Shown here: positions 8,211 through 16,955 of the stretch, in pieces
Numbering within the stretch: position 1 is the first letter of the stretch
Layout: the number at the start of each line of letters is the position of its first letter
Assembly (NCBI GenBank): GCA_019745395.1
Contig: JAIETG010000014.1
Coordinates: forward strand, 1-53,649
Reading direction: 5' to 3'
DNA: 53,649 nucleotides
Source of the DNA: Rhabdochlamydiaceae bacterium
GTDB taxonomy: Bacteria; Chlamydiota; Chlamydiia; Chlamydiales; Rhabdochlamydiaceae
Position numbers and translations under genes: made by a program
The notes under the pieces: model-generated
The model's database searches: none
Told to the model about the DNA's origin: nothing
Seen by the model: only the letters and a program-made list of their open reading frames with translations

Positions 8211-8555
8211 CTATCTACTGGCTCTTAGTCTCTTTCCTACTTTCAAAGCGACCAAAATAATGACGGCAAGGCTCATTAGGCTTAAAAGGCCAGAAGGAAG
8301 GAAATGGAGGGTTTTAGCAAATCTCCAGGTGAAAAAACCTTCTAAGATAATCGCTAGAATAAGCGCCATCCAGGTTCCTAAAGGTTTTTTTTGGAACATG
8401 AGCCATGATGAGGCAAGCAGTAAGCTTCCGAAGACAACGCCAGAGATTAAAGAGGCTTTGCTGGCTGAATGAGAGTGTCCAATGATCCCGCCGATGAAAA
8501 TAAGGATGGCATATGAAAAGACTATCCAGGCTGTTTTTTTGGTTTTTGCTTGCAT
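8211..8555 (-). CDS. TMEM14-family small membrane protein
   Basis: A 114-residue protein with four hydrophobic segments and the TMEM14 pattern: FSYAILIFIGGIIGHSHSAS, then SLISGVVFGSLLL, then a Gly/Ser-containing pair of helices ending FLPSGLLSLMSLAV. Members are found in mitochondria, plastids and scattered bacteria, and some eukaryotic relatives transport porphyrin intermediates or fatty acids. It stands alone between convergent sod and divergent sua5. The substrate is unknown; only the family assignment is offered. Confidence 0.8.
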   Translation of the reverse strand: MQAKTKKTAWIVFSYAILIFIGGIIGHSHSASKASLISGVVFGSLLLASSWLMFQKKPLGTWMALILAIILEGFFTWRFAKTLHFLPSGLLSLMSLAVIILVALKVGKRLRASR

Positions 8556-8772
8556 ACGTTCCTCTATTTCTTACGTAAAAGGAGCCAATATAAAAATTTC
8601 TCTTTTTTTTTCCTAGATTTTGTTGCAAATGGATTTTAGAATTTCCTTTCTTGTATAGACGTTTTTTGTCTTTTCTTTGAAAAATTTTAATTTGCAAGCG
8701 CTTTTTTTTAGCCTTTTTAGAAGAGCAGTTGCTCTCTTTGAGAAAATAAGATAGATTTTATGTCTTGAAAAT

Positions 8773-9738
8773 ATGAAAACAGAACAAATTGATCCTAAAA
8801 ACATCGAAAGGGCAGCAGAACTCCTTAAGCAAGGTGAAGTTGTAGCCTTTCCTACCGAGACCGTCTATGGTCTTGGTGCTTCGCTTTTTTTAGAAGAAGC
8901 TGTAAAAAAAGTCTTTCAAGCCAAAGGGCGTCCCAGTGATAATCCACTAATTGCTCATATTTGCGATTTATCTTTTGTAGATCAAATTGCACAAAACATC
9001 CCTCAAGCGTTCTATCGATTGGCAGAAGTGTTTTTCCCAGGGCCCTTGACTATCGTTCTTCCTAAGAGGAAAGAGGTGCCATCTGTAGTGTCTGGAGGTT
9101 TGGATTATATAGCCGTTCGGATGCCAAGACATAAGCTTGCTCAAGAGTTGATCCGTTTAGTAGGCTCTCCTTTGGTAGCTCCTTCAGCGAATTTGTCCGG
9201 AAAGCCTAGTGCTACGAGCGTATCGCATGTATTAGAAGATTTTGATGGGAAAATTGCAGGGGTTCTTTGTGGAGAATCCTCAGAAATCGGCATTGAGTCT
9301 ACGGTCATCAGGTGGAATGAAGGGCTAGTAGAGATTTTAAGACCAGGCTCTATAAGCTCGGAGGAAATTGAAGCGTGTCTGCAGCAAAAAGTGACATTCT
9401 ATAAGCCTAAAACAAATTTAGATGCACCTGTATCTCCAGGATTGAAATACAGACACTATGCGCCCGTGGCAAAAGTGTTTGTTTTCGCATCAGAGCAAGA
9501 GGCTATTGCTGCGCTAAGCTTTTCTTCGTCAAAAAAAATGATTTTATCCAATAGATCGCTTAATCAAGAAGAGGTCTTTCCTTTAGATCCCTCTTCCTTT
9601 TATGCATTTCTGCGTCAAGCAGACGCTTTGCATTATGAGGAAATATGGATCGTTTGTGATGCCAAAACATGGCAAAACAAAGGTTTTATGGACCGTATTG
9701 AAAAATCCGCGGGCCTTTTGTCTCTTTCTCTTAAATAA
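8773..9738 (+). CDS. Threonylcarbamoyl-AMP synthase, Sua5/YrdC family
   Basis: Makes threonylcarbamoyl-AMP from threonine, bicarbonate and ATP for t6A37 modification of ANN-decoding tRNAs. The YrdC domain (residues ~5-200) has FPTETVYGLGA, KGRPSDNPL, PSANLSGKPS and IGIESTVI. The C-terminal Sua5 domain follows a PVSPGLKYRHYAP linker, the conserved hinge of the long (Sua5-type) form. Length of 321 aa is normal. A clear Shine-Dalgarno is not visible before ATG 8773, but the family N-terminus begins there. Confidence 0.95.
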   Translation: MKTEQIDPKNIERAAELLKQGEVVAFPTETVYGLGASLFLEEAVKKVFQAKGRPSDNPLIAHICDLSFVDQIAQNIPQAFYRLAEVFFPGPLTIVLPKRKEVPSVVSGGLDYIAVRMPRHKLAQELIRLVGSPLVAPSANLSGKPSATSVSHVLEDFDGKIAGVLCGESSEIGIESTVIRWNEGLVEILRPGSISSEEIEACLQQKVTFYKPKTNLDAPVSPGLKYRHYAPVAKVFVFASEQEAIAALSFSSSKKMILSNRSLNQEEVFPLDPSSFYAFLRQADALHYEEIWIVCDAKTWQNKGFMDRIEKSAGLLSLSLK

Positions 9739-9778
9739 CCCAATTCGTTAATGTGAATTTTTATAGAGGGTTAAGGTA

Positions 9779-10174
9779 ATGGGGATAGCCAATGTTCTCT
9801 GCATTTGTATCGGAGCTTCAACGGGGGCATTAATTCGTTGGGGGTTAGGTCTTATGTTGAATTCGATATTCCCAACCATTCCTTTAGGAACACTTGTTGC
9901 GAACCTAGTCGGAGGGTTTGTTATGGGTGTGTTCATGGCTTGTTCCAAGCACTATGCTTTTTTTCCAGAAGCTGTCAGACTTGTCATCGCAACGGGGTTT
10001 TTAGGTGCACTAACGACTTTTTCCGCTTTTTCTGCAGAAGCTGTTACTTTGCTCTCTCAAGAACAATACCTGTGGTCTTCAATCTTGATTATAGCTCATG
10101 TGGCAGGAACAATCCTTGCGACAATACTGGGGATTTATAGTGTGAAAATTTTTTTGGGGTTAGGAGGGGTATGA
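9779..10174 (+). CDS. crcB: Fluoride ion channel CrcB/Fluc
   Basis: A 131-residue four-helix membrane protein that exports fluoride as an antiparallel dimer. Signatures: GASTGALIRWGLG at the N-terminus, LGTLVANLVGGFVMG with the conserved Asn, and TGFLGALTTFSAFSAE with the phenylalanine box (TTFSxF). An AAGG motif precedes ATG 9779. The stop overlaps the DUF190 start (ATGA). No fluoride riboswitch was recognised in the 40-nt gap after sua5. Confidence 0.94.
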   Translation: MGIANVLCICIGASTGALIRWGLGLMLNSIFPTIPLGTLVANLVGGFVMGVFMACSKHYAFFPEAVRLVIATGFLGALTTFSAFSAEAVTLLSQEQYLWSSILIIAHVAGTILATILGIYSVKIFLGLGGV

Positions 10175-10488
10175 AAGGGATTTGTTTGAGTTTTTATTTT
10201 TATGAATTTCAAAAACATCAGGGGGTCCTTCTCCACGAATACCTTTTGGAGTCAGCAAGAAAGATGGGGATCATGGGCGGGACTGCCATTAAAGCTGTGG
10301 CAGGTTTTGGACATCATGGGAAACTACATGAAGAGCAATTTTGGGATATTGCTTCCAACGTTCCTATGGAAGTGAAATTTTTCCTTTCAGAAGAGCAGTC
10401 TCAAGAATTTTTTCAGTTTTTAAGAAAAGAGCATATGGCTCTTTTCTATTCAAAAACAAATGCTGAATATGGATTTTTGGATAAATGA
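10171..10488 (+). CDS. DUF190 family protein
   Basis: A 105-residue protein with DUF190 signatures: LLHEYLLESARKMGIMGGTAIKAVAGFG and the downstream PMEVKFFLSEEQ block. The family has a PII-like fold and is commonly encoded beside crcB, as here, where the two genes share a 4-bp overlap. AGGAGGGG just before ATG 10171 supports the start. It probably tunes fluoride export or senses a ligand, but no biochemical role is established to my knowledge. Confidence 0.88.
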   Translation: MKGICLSFYFYEFQKHQGVLLHEYLLESARKMGIMGGTAIKAVAGFGHHGKLHEEQFWDIASNVPMEVKFFLSEEQSQEFFQFLRKEHMALFYSKTNAEYGFLDK

Positions 10489-10555
10489 TTTGCGTTTAAT
10501 TTTTTTGTTATTTGTGTTACAACTTTAGATATATTTATTTAATTTTGTAGGTGTT

Positions 10556-11920
10556 GTGATTAATCGAATGTTCGGAACTTCATTCTTATTGTTTGTAGCG
10601 CCTTGGGGTAACGTTTTAGCAGCTGAAGACCCTACTGCAGATAAAACAAATAAAGTGGGGCTAGAGAATGTTCCATCTCACTGTAAAAAGATCGTACCGC
10701 CTATAAAAACTCCTAAGTACTCTTCTTTATGCATCTATCCAGATAGTAGTTATCAAAGCAATCAAAATTTATCCTCAACTTTTTTTGCCCAAGGCTCCAA
10801 AAAGATCGTAAAAGAGATGTCAAAGCAGATTGATGAAGCTGTTAAAAAAGAGGCTCTTAATCGAGAATTTTTTGATGAACTCATCAAATATGCAGGGACT
10901 AAGCGTCTTGATTTGGCGTTGAAACAAAAAACTGAAGGCGCAGATCGTTTTGGAGAGATGCGAGGAGACTCGATAAGTTATATAGTAACACCTTTAGGAG
11001 ATGCGCAATACCGAGACTATCAAGGCAAATTATTGGCAACTATATGGCAACTTTATCAAATGCACAAAAATGATTTGGAAAAACAGGGCATTTGTATTCA
11101 AGAGCAAGCGTATAACATGACCTCGTATTTTCATTTCGACATCTTAGATATACCTGAACTTATGCAGACCCCTGCAGATAAAATTATTGAACTAACGCCA
11201 GGTTTGCAAGATCTCTATTTGATAGTTCGTAATGATCTGAAGTCTTTTGATGTGCAAGTTGAAGAGGAATACCAACCAGATCAAGCATTTCAAAAAATTA
11301 TAGATTCTCTACCTGTTGAGCACCATGCTCTGGCCTATACTCTATTGGAGACAATGAAACAGGATATTAAAGATAAGGAGTTTGCTAATCTAGTTGCTCG
11401 TCTTTCTTATATCCATGGGCAGACTACATTAGTTACTGCTGAAGGTAAGATGCATCCTGGAGCTGAATGGGTTAGTATATTGCCGAAGGAAGCCTTAGAT
11501 TCCAAGAATCCAGATTGGTCACAATATTTAGAAAAATCGCTGCGCCTACAGTCCTTTCTATCTCGTTATATTAAGGATGTTAAACCCAATATGTATGATT
11601 ATTTTATTAAATGCCTTCACAGCACAACCAAAAAAGAGTTTACGGATTCTCTCTCAGCATTTCAGTATTTATTTGCACAAATTTCTCCTTATAAGAGGGG
11701 GACTTCTGCTATTTCCGAGTGGTTTACAAAAGCTATTTGCGACGTTAAAGATTATGTATGCTCTTACAATTGTGGAGACCTAGCTGGCAAGTGTTCTCTA
11801 GATTTGGCTGCTCTGACATCTCTGTCAATAGCTGAATACGCAGACGTGTTTTCTAATCAGATGTCGATCATTTCTATGGGCAATCAAAGTGCTGTAGATA
11901 TTAGCGGCTTAATTGCTTAA
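10556..11920 (+). CDS. Large secreted protein of unknown function
   Basis: A 454-residue protein with a signal peptide (FGTSFLLFVAPWGNVLA, cut before AED) and no further membrane segment. The start is GTG 10556 with TAGG 4 nt upstream. The mature protein is mostly helical with scattered cysteines clustered near the C-terminus (AICDVKDYVCSYNCGDLAGKC), which suggests disulfides in the envelope or after secretion. A conserved-looking motif YKRGTSAISEWFTKA sits about 75 residues from the end; I could not match it to a known catalytic site. It stands alone, with convergent genes after it. Confidence 0.8.
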   Translation: MINRMFGTSFLLFVAPWGNVLAAEDPTADKTNKVGLENVPSHCKKIVPPIKTPKYSSLCIYPDSSYQSNQNLSSTFFAQGSKKIVKEMSKQIDEAVKKEALNREFFDELIKYAGTKRLDLALKQKTEGADRFGEMRGDSISYIVTPLGDAQYRDYQGKLLATIWQLYQMHKNDLEKQGICIQEQAYNMTSYFHFDILDIPELMQTPADKIIELTPGLQDLYLIVRNDLKSFDVQVEEEYQPDQAFQKIIDSLPVEHHALAYTLLETMKQDIKDKEFANLVARLSYIHGQTTLVTAEGKMHPGAEWVSILPKEALDSKNPDWSQYLEKSLRLQSFLSRYIKDVKPNMYDYFIKCLHSTTKKEFTDSLSAFQYLFAQISPYKRGTSAISEWFTKAICDVKDYVCSYNCGDLAGKCSLDLAALTSLSIAEYADVFSNQMSIISMGNQSAVDISGLIA

Positions 11921-12486
11921 TTTTCTACGATAGAGCCATTTCGATAAGTGAGAATAAAGGTCTTTTTTGTTCCCCTCATCGGGAAGTACTCTACTTGCAA
12001 GGCTGCTTTTTGCATAAGGAAGGAATTTTCCCTACTGTAGAAAATATTCTTCCAAGATGTTCGGAAGAAAGCTGCAAATTTTCCCCCTCGTTTTTTTTCT
12101 ACAGGTAGTATTTCTGTAGGATATTTTTGTTTGTCTTCTAAGAGGAGATAGTCGCTGCAAAGTGCTTCGATTTCTACTATATCTTTCCATCCAAACCAAC
12201 GAAAAGCCGAGCGAAGCTCTAGGACTCTATAACGGACTCCTATCAGATCTCCTAAAAAAAAAGCGTGAACTTCTTTTTCTTTAGTAAAAGCAAAAAGGAC
12301 CTCGTGAGTAGGAAGGAGGGCTTTTTGTAATGGAGAAGAGGGCAGTTTCCATTCTACTTCTTTTTGAGAAGAGTGTCCTGTAATGGTGAGGGTTGCCAAT
12401 GCTTTTTCTCCTCGTAAATGCAGATATATGCTACTTGCAGCTAGAAGCAGGAGAAAGAGAATTAGGCAACGTTTACAAGTTTTCAT
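11917..12486 (-). CDS. Hypothetical membrane-anchored protein in phosphatase/SMR operon
   Basis: A 189-residue protein with one N-terminal hydrophobic segment (CLILFLLLLAASSIYLHL) preceded by lysines, so either a signal anchor or an uncleaved signal. The rest is a mixed strand-rich region with many aromatic residues (FRWFGWKDIVEIEAL) and basic patches. ATG 12486 overlaps the stop of the SMR gene (ATGA), so it is the last gene of a three-gene operon. An in-frame extension to 12675 overlaps the SMR gene and is a shadow. Function not recognised. Confidence 0.8.
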   Translation of the reverse strand: MKTCKRCLILFLLLLAASSIYLHLRGEKALATLTITGHSSQKEVEWKLPSSPLQKALLPTHEVLFAFTKEKEVHAFFLGDLIGVRYRVLELRSAFRWFGWKDIVEIEALCSDYLLLEDKQKYPTEILPVEKKRGGKFAAFFRTSWKNIFYSRENSFLMQKAALQVEYFPMRGTKKTFILTYRNGSIVEN

Positions 12487-12812
12487 GGATCTACATGAAC
12501 CAGTTTTAATCCGATGATTCCAATAATAATCAAAAAGATAGAAAGTAGTCGAACGATATGTGCAGAATCGCCAAAAAGTAAGATCCCACATACCACGGTA
12601 CCGGCTGTTCCAATACCTGCCCAAACGGCATAAGCCGTTCCAATCGGAATGGTTTTCATGGATTGAGAAACACAAAAAAAGCTGAGTATGATGAATATTG
12701 CAGTAATAATGCTGGGAATAGGTTTTGTAAAGCCTTTGCTAAATTTTAAGGCAATTGTGAAACAGATTTCAAAAAAGCCTGCAAGGGCAAGGAAAATCCA
12801 AGAAATTGTCAT
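12483..12812 (-). CDS. SMR-family exporter, Gdx/SugE type
   Basis: A 109-residue, four-helix small multidrug resistance protein acting as a dual-topology dimer. Glu13 in GFFEICFTIALKFS is the essential carboxylate. The block IPIGTAYAVWAGIGTAG and the ending IIGIIGLKL match SugE/Gdx, the subgroup that exports guanidinium with proton antiport, rather than EmrE. AAGGAG 8 nt before ATG 12812 fixes the start; the upstream in-frame ATG at 12854 lies inside the previous gene. No guanidine riboswitch was seen. Substrate is inferred from subgroup motifs. Confidence 0.92.
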   Translation of the reverse strand: MTISWIFLALAGFFEICFTIALKFSKGFTKPIPSIITAIFIILSFFCVSQSMKTIPIGTAYAVWAGIGTAGTVVCGILLFGDSAHIVRLLSIFLIIIGIIGLKLVHVDP

Positions 12813-12823
12813 ACTTTCACTCC

Positions 12824-13402
12824 TTAACAAGGGAAGGTAGGTGCTTCGTTCCATAAAAGGATCGCAGCGTTTTGATGTTCATATCCTAAGAGAGAAAAAG
12901 ATCCGGTTCTAAGAGTTAGGTGCTTTCCAAAAGAAACGGGAAGTCCTAAAAAACGGGAAGCGATAGTGCGAAGGATGTGTCCGCTAGAAAAGAATACCAC
13001 ATCTCCAGAGTATTGTAAGGCTTTGCTGATCATCCGATCTGCTCTGGCTTTAATCTCTTGAGGAGTTTCTCCATTAGGAGGACCTTGGTCAAATAAAGAC
13101 CAAGAGGGGTTTTTTGCTCTGATCTCTGCAGATGTAAGCCCTTCATAGTCTCCATAGTCCCATTCGTAAAGGTCTTCATCCCATTCATGTGGGATAGAAA
13201 GACCTGATAGCAGAAACGTTTTTTTCGCTCTTTGTAAGGGACTTACAAAAGCTTTTTCAAACGAAAAGTCTGTGAAAACTTCTTTGAGTTGTTGAGCTTG
13301 TTCTATTCCTTTTTCTGTAAGGGGAATGTCTGTTTTTCCTGTGTGTTTTCCAGAAAGCGCCCATTGTGTTTCGCCGTGTCTTACTAGAGCAAGTCTTCTC
13401 AT
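12824..13402 (-). CDS. Histidine phosphatase superfamily protein (phosphoglycerate mutase-like)
   Basis: A 192-residue branch-1 histidine phosphatase. The catalytic RHG is in LALVRHGETQW (phosphohistidine), with SPLQRAKKT (second Arg), DEDLYEWDYGDYEG (acid/base region) and FFSSGHILR (second His). The substrate is not readable from sequence; relatives include cofactor-dependent phosphoglycerate mutases, GpmB and CobC. GAGG 7 nt before ATG 13402 supports this start. It heads an operon with the SMR exporter (11-nt gap) and a membrane-anchored protein. Confidence 0.9.
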   Translation of the reverse strand: MRRLALVRHGETQWALSGKHTGKTDIPLTEKGIEQAQQLKEVFTDFSFEKAFVSPLQRAKKTFLLSGLSIPHEWDEDLYEWDYGDYEGLTSAEIRAKNPSWSLFDQGPPNGETPQEIKARADRMISKALQYSGDVVFFSSGHILRTIASRFLGLPVSFGKHLTLRTGSFSLLGYEHQNAAILLWNEAPTFPC

Positions 13403-13448
13403 GATAGTCCTCATTTAGAACTGTTCATAGAGGATGATAGCAAATAAG

Positions 13449-14693
13449 TCAATGAATAGGATTTAGGTTTTTTTTTGCATGCAATGTCATATACCAGGCT
13501 CCGCTTAGACAGCAGAGAGCTCCTAGGACGAGTACAAAAGAGGGGCCGGTTAGTTGGCATAGAAGGCCTCCGATAGCTGGAGCAACCATTCCTCGCATTC
13601 CTAACATAAGAATGTTTACTCGGGAAAATTGGGAGCTATCTTCTTCTTTGGCAAAAAGAGTTCCTGAAAGGTTCCAGAGTAAATGACTTCCAGCTTGAGC
13701 AATCCCGTATAGAACAAACGCAACATAAAACCAGTGGATATGCCAAGTGGCTAGAAGAAGAACGAAGGGAAAAAGCGCAAATCCTAACAAGATCCGCACG
13801 GTAAGGTCTGGGATTGAGCGATCGGCTAAGGCTCGGCGCCAAAAATAGGAAGAAAGAACAATACCAACTCCCATTAAAATGGATCGGCCTGTAATGAGTT
13901 GCGAGTGGTCTAGTTTTAATGTATCGACGTAAAAAATGGAAAGACTGGGGGCGATCAACATCAATCCAAATCCCCCCATCATGAATCCGTATTGAAATTT
14001 AGCAAAGTCTGGTCGCTTTTTCATTAAAGATAGCGCTTCTTTCCAAGGCTGAAGTATTTTCGTTTTTAAGGGGATAGGAACGTGAGGGAGGACCACGTTT
14101 TGAGGGATAGGGACCTTCATTTGTAAAAAGAGGCTGCTAAGTCCTACTATTGCCGTAAGACAACATAACAGTTTCCAAGCATGTGGGTAAAGATCGAGGA
14201 GCCCTCCTATAAAAAATCCTAACAAGATACTTTCTAAAAAACTTAAGACGAAATAAAAAGTATATGTTTTTTCTCGAGCTTCTTTAGGAATGTTAATTTT
14301 TAAAATTTCTATGAGAGCCGGGATTCCTGATTTATTGAAAAATTCATAAACCGCGCAGCAAAAAATTATATACCATACATTATGGATCCAAGGAACGAAT
14401 AGAAAAGGAATTCTTGCTAAGACCCAAGCTCCTATTAAATTTGAGCGGAGTTGGTGCTTTCGATGCGTGAGATTCGCGCTCCAGTAAAAAGAAAAAATAG
14501 GTAAAACTGGGCGTAAGGCAGTCAAGATGGATATTTGCAATAGGCTGGCATTCAAGTCTTTGCGTAATATGAAAGGGAGAAGCGCGTACAAGACAACAAA
14601 AGGCTCATGGGACAGGTTCATCCAAAGCAGCGCTTTGCGCGTTTTACAGTGGAGAGTATTTAATGAATTTTTCACCGATTCTTTTTTTTCCAT
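13449..14693 (-). CDS. Major facilitator superfamily transporter
   Basis: A 414-residue protein with about 12 hydrophobic segments and the central basic loop typical of MFS carriers. Loop motif remnants include TALRPVLPIF and YWSANLTHRKHQLRS after helix 2, and FYVDTLKLDHSQLITGRSIL in the second half. The substrate cannot be read. An upstream stretch of Lys/Ser forms the cytoplasmic N-terminus. The neighbouring C1 peptidase gene is on the same strand after a 62-nt gap, but linkage is unclear. Confidence 0.87.
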   Translation of the reverse strand: MEKKESVKNSLNTLHCKTRKALLWMNLSHEPFVVLYALLPFILRKDLNASLLQISILTALRPVLPIFSFYWSANLTHRKHQLRSNLIGAWVLARIPFLFVPWIHNVWYIIFCCAVYEFFNKSGIPALIEILKINIPKEAREKTYTFYFVLSFLESILLGFFIGGLLDLYPHAWKLLCCLTAIVGLSSLFLQMKVPIPQNVVLPHVPIPLKTKILQPWKEALSLMKKRPDFAKFQYGFMMGGFGLMLIAPSLSIFYVDTLKLDHSQLITGRSILMGVGIVLSSYFWRRALADRSIPDLTVRILLGFALFPFVLLLATWHIHWFYVAFVLYGIAQAGSHLLWNLSGTLFAKEEDSSQFSRVNILMLGMRGMVAPAIGGLLCQLTGPSFVLVLGALCCLSGAWYMTLHAKKNLNPIH

Positions 14694-14755
14694 TTTACTG
14701 GATTGAAATCTGTTTTCACTCTAGTGAAGCATAGCATAGGAAAGAAAAAAAGTCC

Positions 14756-16279
14756 TTAATAATCGATATATAGGTGTCCTGTTTCATTGTCATAGGATTT
14801 AGGTAGAGAAAATACGCTGTTATTTACGGTTCGCTTATTTGTGAGGTCGAGTAAAGAAAAGGAGTTTAGCGTAGTTGGATTCCCCGGGGTATTATCCCCT
14901 ACGAGGAGGTAATAGCGTTGAGGAGATGGGAATGAACTGAGGAAGTCGGTCAGATCGATAGCAAAAGTAGCCGTTTCAGCAACGTTAGATGCAGGAGCTC
15001 CATCGAATTCAAAATCACCGCCTTTGTTGGCAAAAGCTGGAATGGTAATATAAGAAGTTGGTAGAGCTTGATTTAAGGCAGATACCCCAGCTTGGATGTT
15101 AATCTGGTTGCGGTAAGCTTGAGAGATGGAGAATTCAGCGATTAAACGGGGGGTGTAGTTGGGCTCTTTGGCTGTGGCTGAAATCAAACAAGAATTGAAA
15201 AATATTCCGGCTGGAACTCGATTTTGGCCAGGGCCTCCTGATACGCGAGAGTGCGCTAGAAATGCGTCATAAGAGATCCAGATGAATCCGTGATTGCCCC
15301 AATCTGTACCCCAAGAATTTGCAATGAGAAATGCTCCTTTTTCACCGGGATCGACAGAGCCGTTTTGGTTGATGTCAATCCAGATATTGTCATCATATCC
15401 AACGATGGTCATAAAATGGCCCCCGTTATAGCCATTCATCCAATACGCTGCGTATTCTCCCACATGAGAAGAATTGGGAGATCCAGGATCGAATTTGATC
15501 CGAGTATAAACCCATGAATCGATAAAAGAAGCAAAAGTAAGTACGTGTCCATTGACTAAAGCTTGTTTGATTGCTGTGAGATTTTGCTCTTCAGCGCCGC
15601 CAAGTCCAGGAATTAGAGTTGCAGGAGCCATACGATTAGAAAGAGCTGAGACCCAATGATCGGTATTCAAATCCCATGCTGTGTAGTTGTTGTCATATGG
15701 GAAATCTAAAATGGTAGGAGCTCCGTTCATACTGAGTAGTTCGTACGCAACAACGGGAGATGATCCGACATTTTTACCTTGATTGATCAAGTTGTATGTC
15801 CATTTAGGAGATAAAACATGAGCGGAACTTGTCTTGTTATTCCATCCATGTAAAAGACCAATCTCATGGGATGCTTGATAGTAGGTAGATCCCCAGGCAA
15901 CGCATGATCCCAAAGATCCCTGGTTGCCAATAGGAGGAAAAGATGGCAGCTTACTATTGTCAACAGCGGAGGGAAGCGGACAATTTTCTACGAGCATTTG
16001 ATGTGCATTACTCGATGAAATTTGTGCTGTTTGAAATTCTTGTGAATTTTCATTTTTTCCCGGAATGTCTATCGCATATTTCTCAGCGTGAGCTTGGAGT
16101 CGATCAAATCCTAGATCGTTCAGTGATACTTCGATGACCTTATGGACATTATTTTCTAAATGATTTACTTCGTGCTCTTTTAAAGGAGCTAGACCATATT
16201 TGACGTGACTTTGTGAATCTGCATGAATGGAGGATAAAGTTAGGAAAACACACGCTGTATATAACGATAGGTATCTCAT
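14756..16279 (-). CDS. Secreted papain-family (C1) cysteine protease with EF-hand-like insert
   Basis: A 507-residue exported protease. Signal peptide: MRYLSLYTACVFLTLSSIHA, cut before DSQ. Residues ~25-105 look like a pro-region. The C1A core has Gln120 in IGNQGSLGSC, nucleophile Cys126, His288 in GGHFMTIVGYDD and Asn321 in IANSWGTDWG. Between His and Asn, residues 302-313 (DINQNGSVDPGE) fit an EF-hand or dockerin calcium loop (D-x-N-x-N-G-x-x-D-x-x-E). Residues ~385-507 form a strand-rich C-terminal domain with no motif that I know. Probably secreted beyond the inner membrane; the target is unknown. Confidence 0.92.
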   Translation of the reverse strand: MRYLSLYTACVFLTLSSIHADSQSHVKYGLAPLKEHEVNHLENNVHKVIEVSLNDLGFDRLQAHAEKYAIDIPGKNENSQEFQTAQISSSNAHQMLVENCPLPSAVDNSKLPSFPPIGNQGSLGSCVAWGSTYYQASHEIGLLHGWNNKTSSAHVLSPKWTYNLINQGKNVGSSPVVAYELLSMNGAPTILDFPYDNNYTAWDLNTDHWVSALSNRMAPATLIPGLGGAEEQNLTAIKQALVNGHVLTFASFIDSWVYTRIKFDPGSPNSSHVGEYAAYWMNGYNGGHFMTIVGYDDNIWIDINQNGSVDPGEKGAFLIANSWGTDWGNHGFIWISYDAFLAHSRVSGGPGQNRVPAGIFFNSCLISATAKEPNYTPRLIAEFSISQAYRNQINIQAGVSALNQALPTSYITIPAFANKGGDFEFDGAPASNVAETATFAIDLTDFLSSFPSPQRYYLLVGDNTPGNPTTLNSFSLLDLTNKRTVNNSVFSLPKSYDNETGHLYIDY

Positions 16280-16391
16280 GAATCACTCCAAATAGTTAAG
16301 GAGAAATTCATGCTACTTTTTTTTATTACTGTCAAGAGTAACTTGCTAATAGTATCTGGGTTGTCCTAGGTCAATAGGATACTATGGTAGT

Positions 16392-16859
16392 TTAGTGTCC
16401 GTGCCCTCCGCCATGTCCACCACCGTGGGATTCCCCACCGTGTCCACCACCTCCATGATGAGTGTCTGTATCATGGGAGTTGTGATCATGATCGTGATTG
16501 TAATGGTTATTCCAATTGCCGGAATGGTTGTGATTATAATACTGGTGGTTGTAGTAGTGGTTGTGATTGTAGTAAGCTCCACCATAGAGTCCTCCATAAC
16601 CGTAATAGTATGGGTTCCCATAGTTGTAATAAGGATCATAAGGTCCGTAGGGCCCGTAATAACCCCCGTAATAGGGTTGAGGCTCAAAAAATGGATCTGG
16701 AGGTACTATATAGATAGGCCCTCCTCCTACATTGTCATGATAAGAGTTGTCATTGTCGTGATGATCTGGAGGATTGTAGTAAACATTGGCTCCAAAGAGG
16801 TTAGCTCCTATAAAGCTGCAAAAGAGGACGAGCCCTGTTTTTTTAATGCTATCTTTCAT
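16392..16859 (-). CDS. Secreted Tyr/Gly/His-rich low-complexity protein
   Basis: A 155-residue protein with a signal peptide (KKTGLVLFCSFIGANLFGA, cut near ANV). Residues ~45-95 are Tyr/Gly/Pro-rich (PYYGGYYGPYGPYDPYYN). Residues ~95-155 are dominated by His, Asn and Gly, ending HGGGHGGGHGH. The His clusters could bind Zn, Ni or Cu, and the YG repeats resemble cell-surface or matrix proteins that self-associate. Long frames on the opposite strand across the same bases are shadows, being implausibly Val/Ile-rich. No family is recognised. Confidence 0.8.
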   Translation of the reverse strand: MKDSIKKTGLVLFCSFIGANLFGANVYYNPPDHHDNDNSYHDNVGGGPIYIVPPDPFFEPQPYYGGYYGPYGPYDPYYNYGNPYYYGYGGLYGGAYYNHNHYYNHQYYNHNHSGNWNNHYNHDHDHNSHDTDTHHGGGGHGGESHGGGHGGGHGH

Positions 16860-16955
16860 TTGGTGCCCCCAAGGAGGAATAGATGTTAAGTTGTTATTTT
16901 ATTATTATATAATATGCTGAGTATTATTTGTTTATTTTGTCTAAAGTTTTCGTTT

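Noticed and set aside
8194-8472. Plus-strand frame of 92 codons
   Set aside because: Antisense to the TMEM14-like gene, whose family match is clear.
9739-9778. Possible fluoride riboswitch before crcB
   Set aside because: The gap is only 40 nt and shows none of the conserved crcB-motif helices.
12487-12675. 63-codon extension upstream of the membrane-anchored protein at 11917
   Set aside because: It lies entirely in the SMR exporter gene in another frame; ATG 12486 gives a normal coupled start.
16395-16889. Plus-strand frame of 164 codons rich in Val and Ile
   Set aside because: It is the mirror of the Tyr/Gly/His-rich secreted protein (GTx/ATx codons opposite His, Asn and Tyr codons); the minus frame has a signal peptide and start.
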